Origin: Trichomonas vaginalis G3
Lineage: Eukaryota > Parabasalia > Trichomonadida > Trichomonadidae
NCBI RefSeq assembly: GCF_026262505.1
Contig: NC_067206.1
Span: 15,310,205-15,374,204, forward strand
Length of the DNA stretch: 64,000 nt
Reading direction: 5' to 3'
The position numbers and the translations under genes are program-made. Below, piece by piece: positions 63,350 through 64,000 of the stretch. How positions within the stretch are numbered: the first letter of the stretch is position 1; each line of letters begins with the position of its first letter. The notes under the pieces were generated by a model. It was not told the origin of the DNA. It worked only from the letters and a program-made list of their open reading frames with translations, and did not search any database.

Positions 63350-64000
63350 CTCATACCGAAAAGAGGAATAACGAAAAGTGACATTTGGCGCCAATTTTAA
63401 ATTATAAATAAAAATGCATTTTATTAATAAATTTAATATTTAAATAACATTTAAATTAGAGTTTGTTAAATAAAATAAAAGATTTAATAATATTTAAATT
63501 TAAGAAACAATTTTCGTTGCCATAGGAAGAATTGGAGGGTGTGAGATACTATTATGTACAATAGTACTCACACCCTCCAATTCCTAGCCAAAATGGCTAA
63601 AAATTGGGTGCAATTTTTTTGCATTGCGCCCAATTTTTAGCCATTTTGGCTTGGCACTATGGTCTGCGAAGATTCATAGATAGAATCAGTACCTCGCAGA
63701 CTCTAGTTCTCTATATGGCGCCGAAAATTTTTGGTGAAATGTCGTCGGATTTCACCAAAAATTTTTCGGCGCCATAGGAAGAATTTGAGGGTGTGAGATA
63801 CTATTACATGCTATAGTACTCACACCCTCCAATTACCAATCATAAAATCTTTTTTTTATTATTATTTTTAAACTTTTTACCATCAATATATTTTTAATTT
63901 TAAACTCTATTTTACAGCAATACTTTTTTAACCAAAAAAATCAAAATATATAGTATTTAAAATTCGCGCCAAATTTAAGGTTTTGTGTCACTTTTCCTTA
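63350..64000 (+). mobile_element. ACCGAAA-family element, right end at or beyond the window edge
   Basis: It starts CTCATACCGAAAAGAGGAAT, then AAAAGTGACATTTGGCGCC. Near the edge CGCGCCAAATTTAAGGTTTT then GTGTCACTTTTCC mirrors it, as in 39292-40339. It carries the Q array 63533-63829. Confidence 0.7.
63533..63829 (-). repeat. Q-type palindrome array Q1-Q4-Q3-Q2-Q1
   Basis: Q1 63533-63578, Q4 63587-63651, Q3 about 63654-63712, Q2 63714-63775, Q1 63787-63829. This is the reverse-orientation reading of the cyclic order Q1-Q2-Q3-Q4-Q1. Q3 here carries one GAAGATTC-type arm and one GAGGTAC-type arm, so it is a mosaic. Confidence 0.9.

Noticed and set aside
1-64000. tRNA and rRNA genes
   Set aside because: None recognised by eye on either strand; the palindromes have far longer stems and lack tRNA landmarks.

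Overview
The window looks like a repeat-rich, AT-rich contig from a parabasalid protist, most like Trichomonas vaginalis or a close relative. The reasons are the combination of a mariner element of exactly 1304 bp with a DD34D transposase (the size I recall for Tvmar1), several MULE transposons with 9-12 bp target duplications, DD34E/DD35E integrase-type (IS481-like) transposons, a Polinton/Maverick-type virus-like element, intron-free genes, and TCA-type initiator motifs (TCATTT) a few bases before start codons. The species call is inference.

Layout. 1-975 (-) is the 5' part of a gene running off the left edge that may belong to the host. 1310-3562 (+) is a 750-aa MULE-transposase-like gene without visible terminal repeats. 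A MULE transposon (4459-6624) follows, then an integrase-type transposase gene (7100-11728, -) that is split by a non-autonomous element (7843-10317), which itself carries the mariner (8432-9735). 12445-14060 holds palindrome arrays and a coding remnant.

14169-39012 is a roughly 25-kb Polinton-like, virus-like fossil. Recognisable parts are a superfamily 3 helicase, a packaging ATPase, a Polinton-type integrase, a phage-tail-fibre-like protein, small amphipathic virion-like proteins, paralogous beta-rich proteins and large intergenic repeat blocks. I see no protein-primed DNA polymerase. Two later DNA transposons sit inside it.

39013-64000 is a nest of DNA transposons. A segment of about 4 kb (4425-8509) is repeated at 45476-53353 and has since taken two more insertions. 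One IS481-like family has TIRs starting TGTAATGCATGAAAATTCGG and 14-16 bp target duplications and is present at least seven times, including one copy with an open 310-aa transposase (43362-44294). A foldback family, two further MULEs (54319-55393, internally deleted; 60970-63190, apparently intact) and elements with an ACCGAAA terminus fill the rest.

The most unusual feature is a set of long near-perfect palindromes of about 43-65 bp, arranged as ordered four-hairpin cassettes inside several transposon families. At least four sequence-diverged versions exist (P, Q, S and the version at 39925-40170). Module order is kept in cyclic form, arm pairing is kept while sequence drifts, and the short asymmetric loops occur in both orientations within one array. 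A second cross-family signal is an AAAAGTGAC/GTCACTTTT motif just inside the ends of MULE, IS481-like, foldback and ACCGAAA elements alike. No rRNA, tRNA or CRISPR array was recognised by eye.
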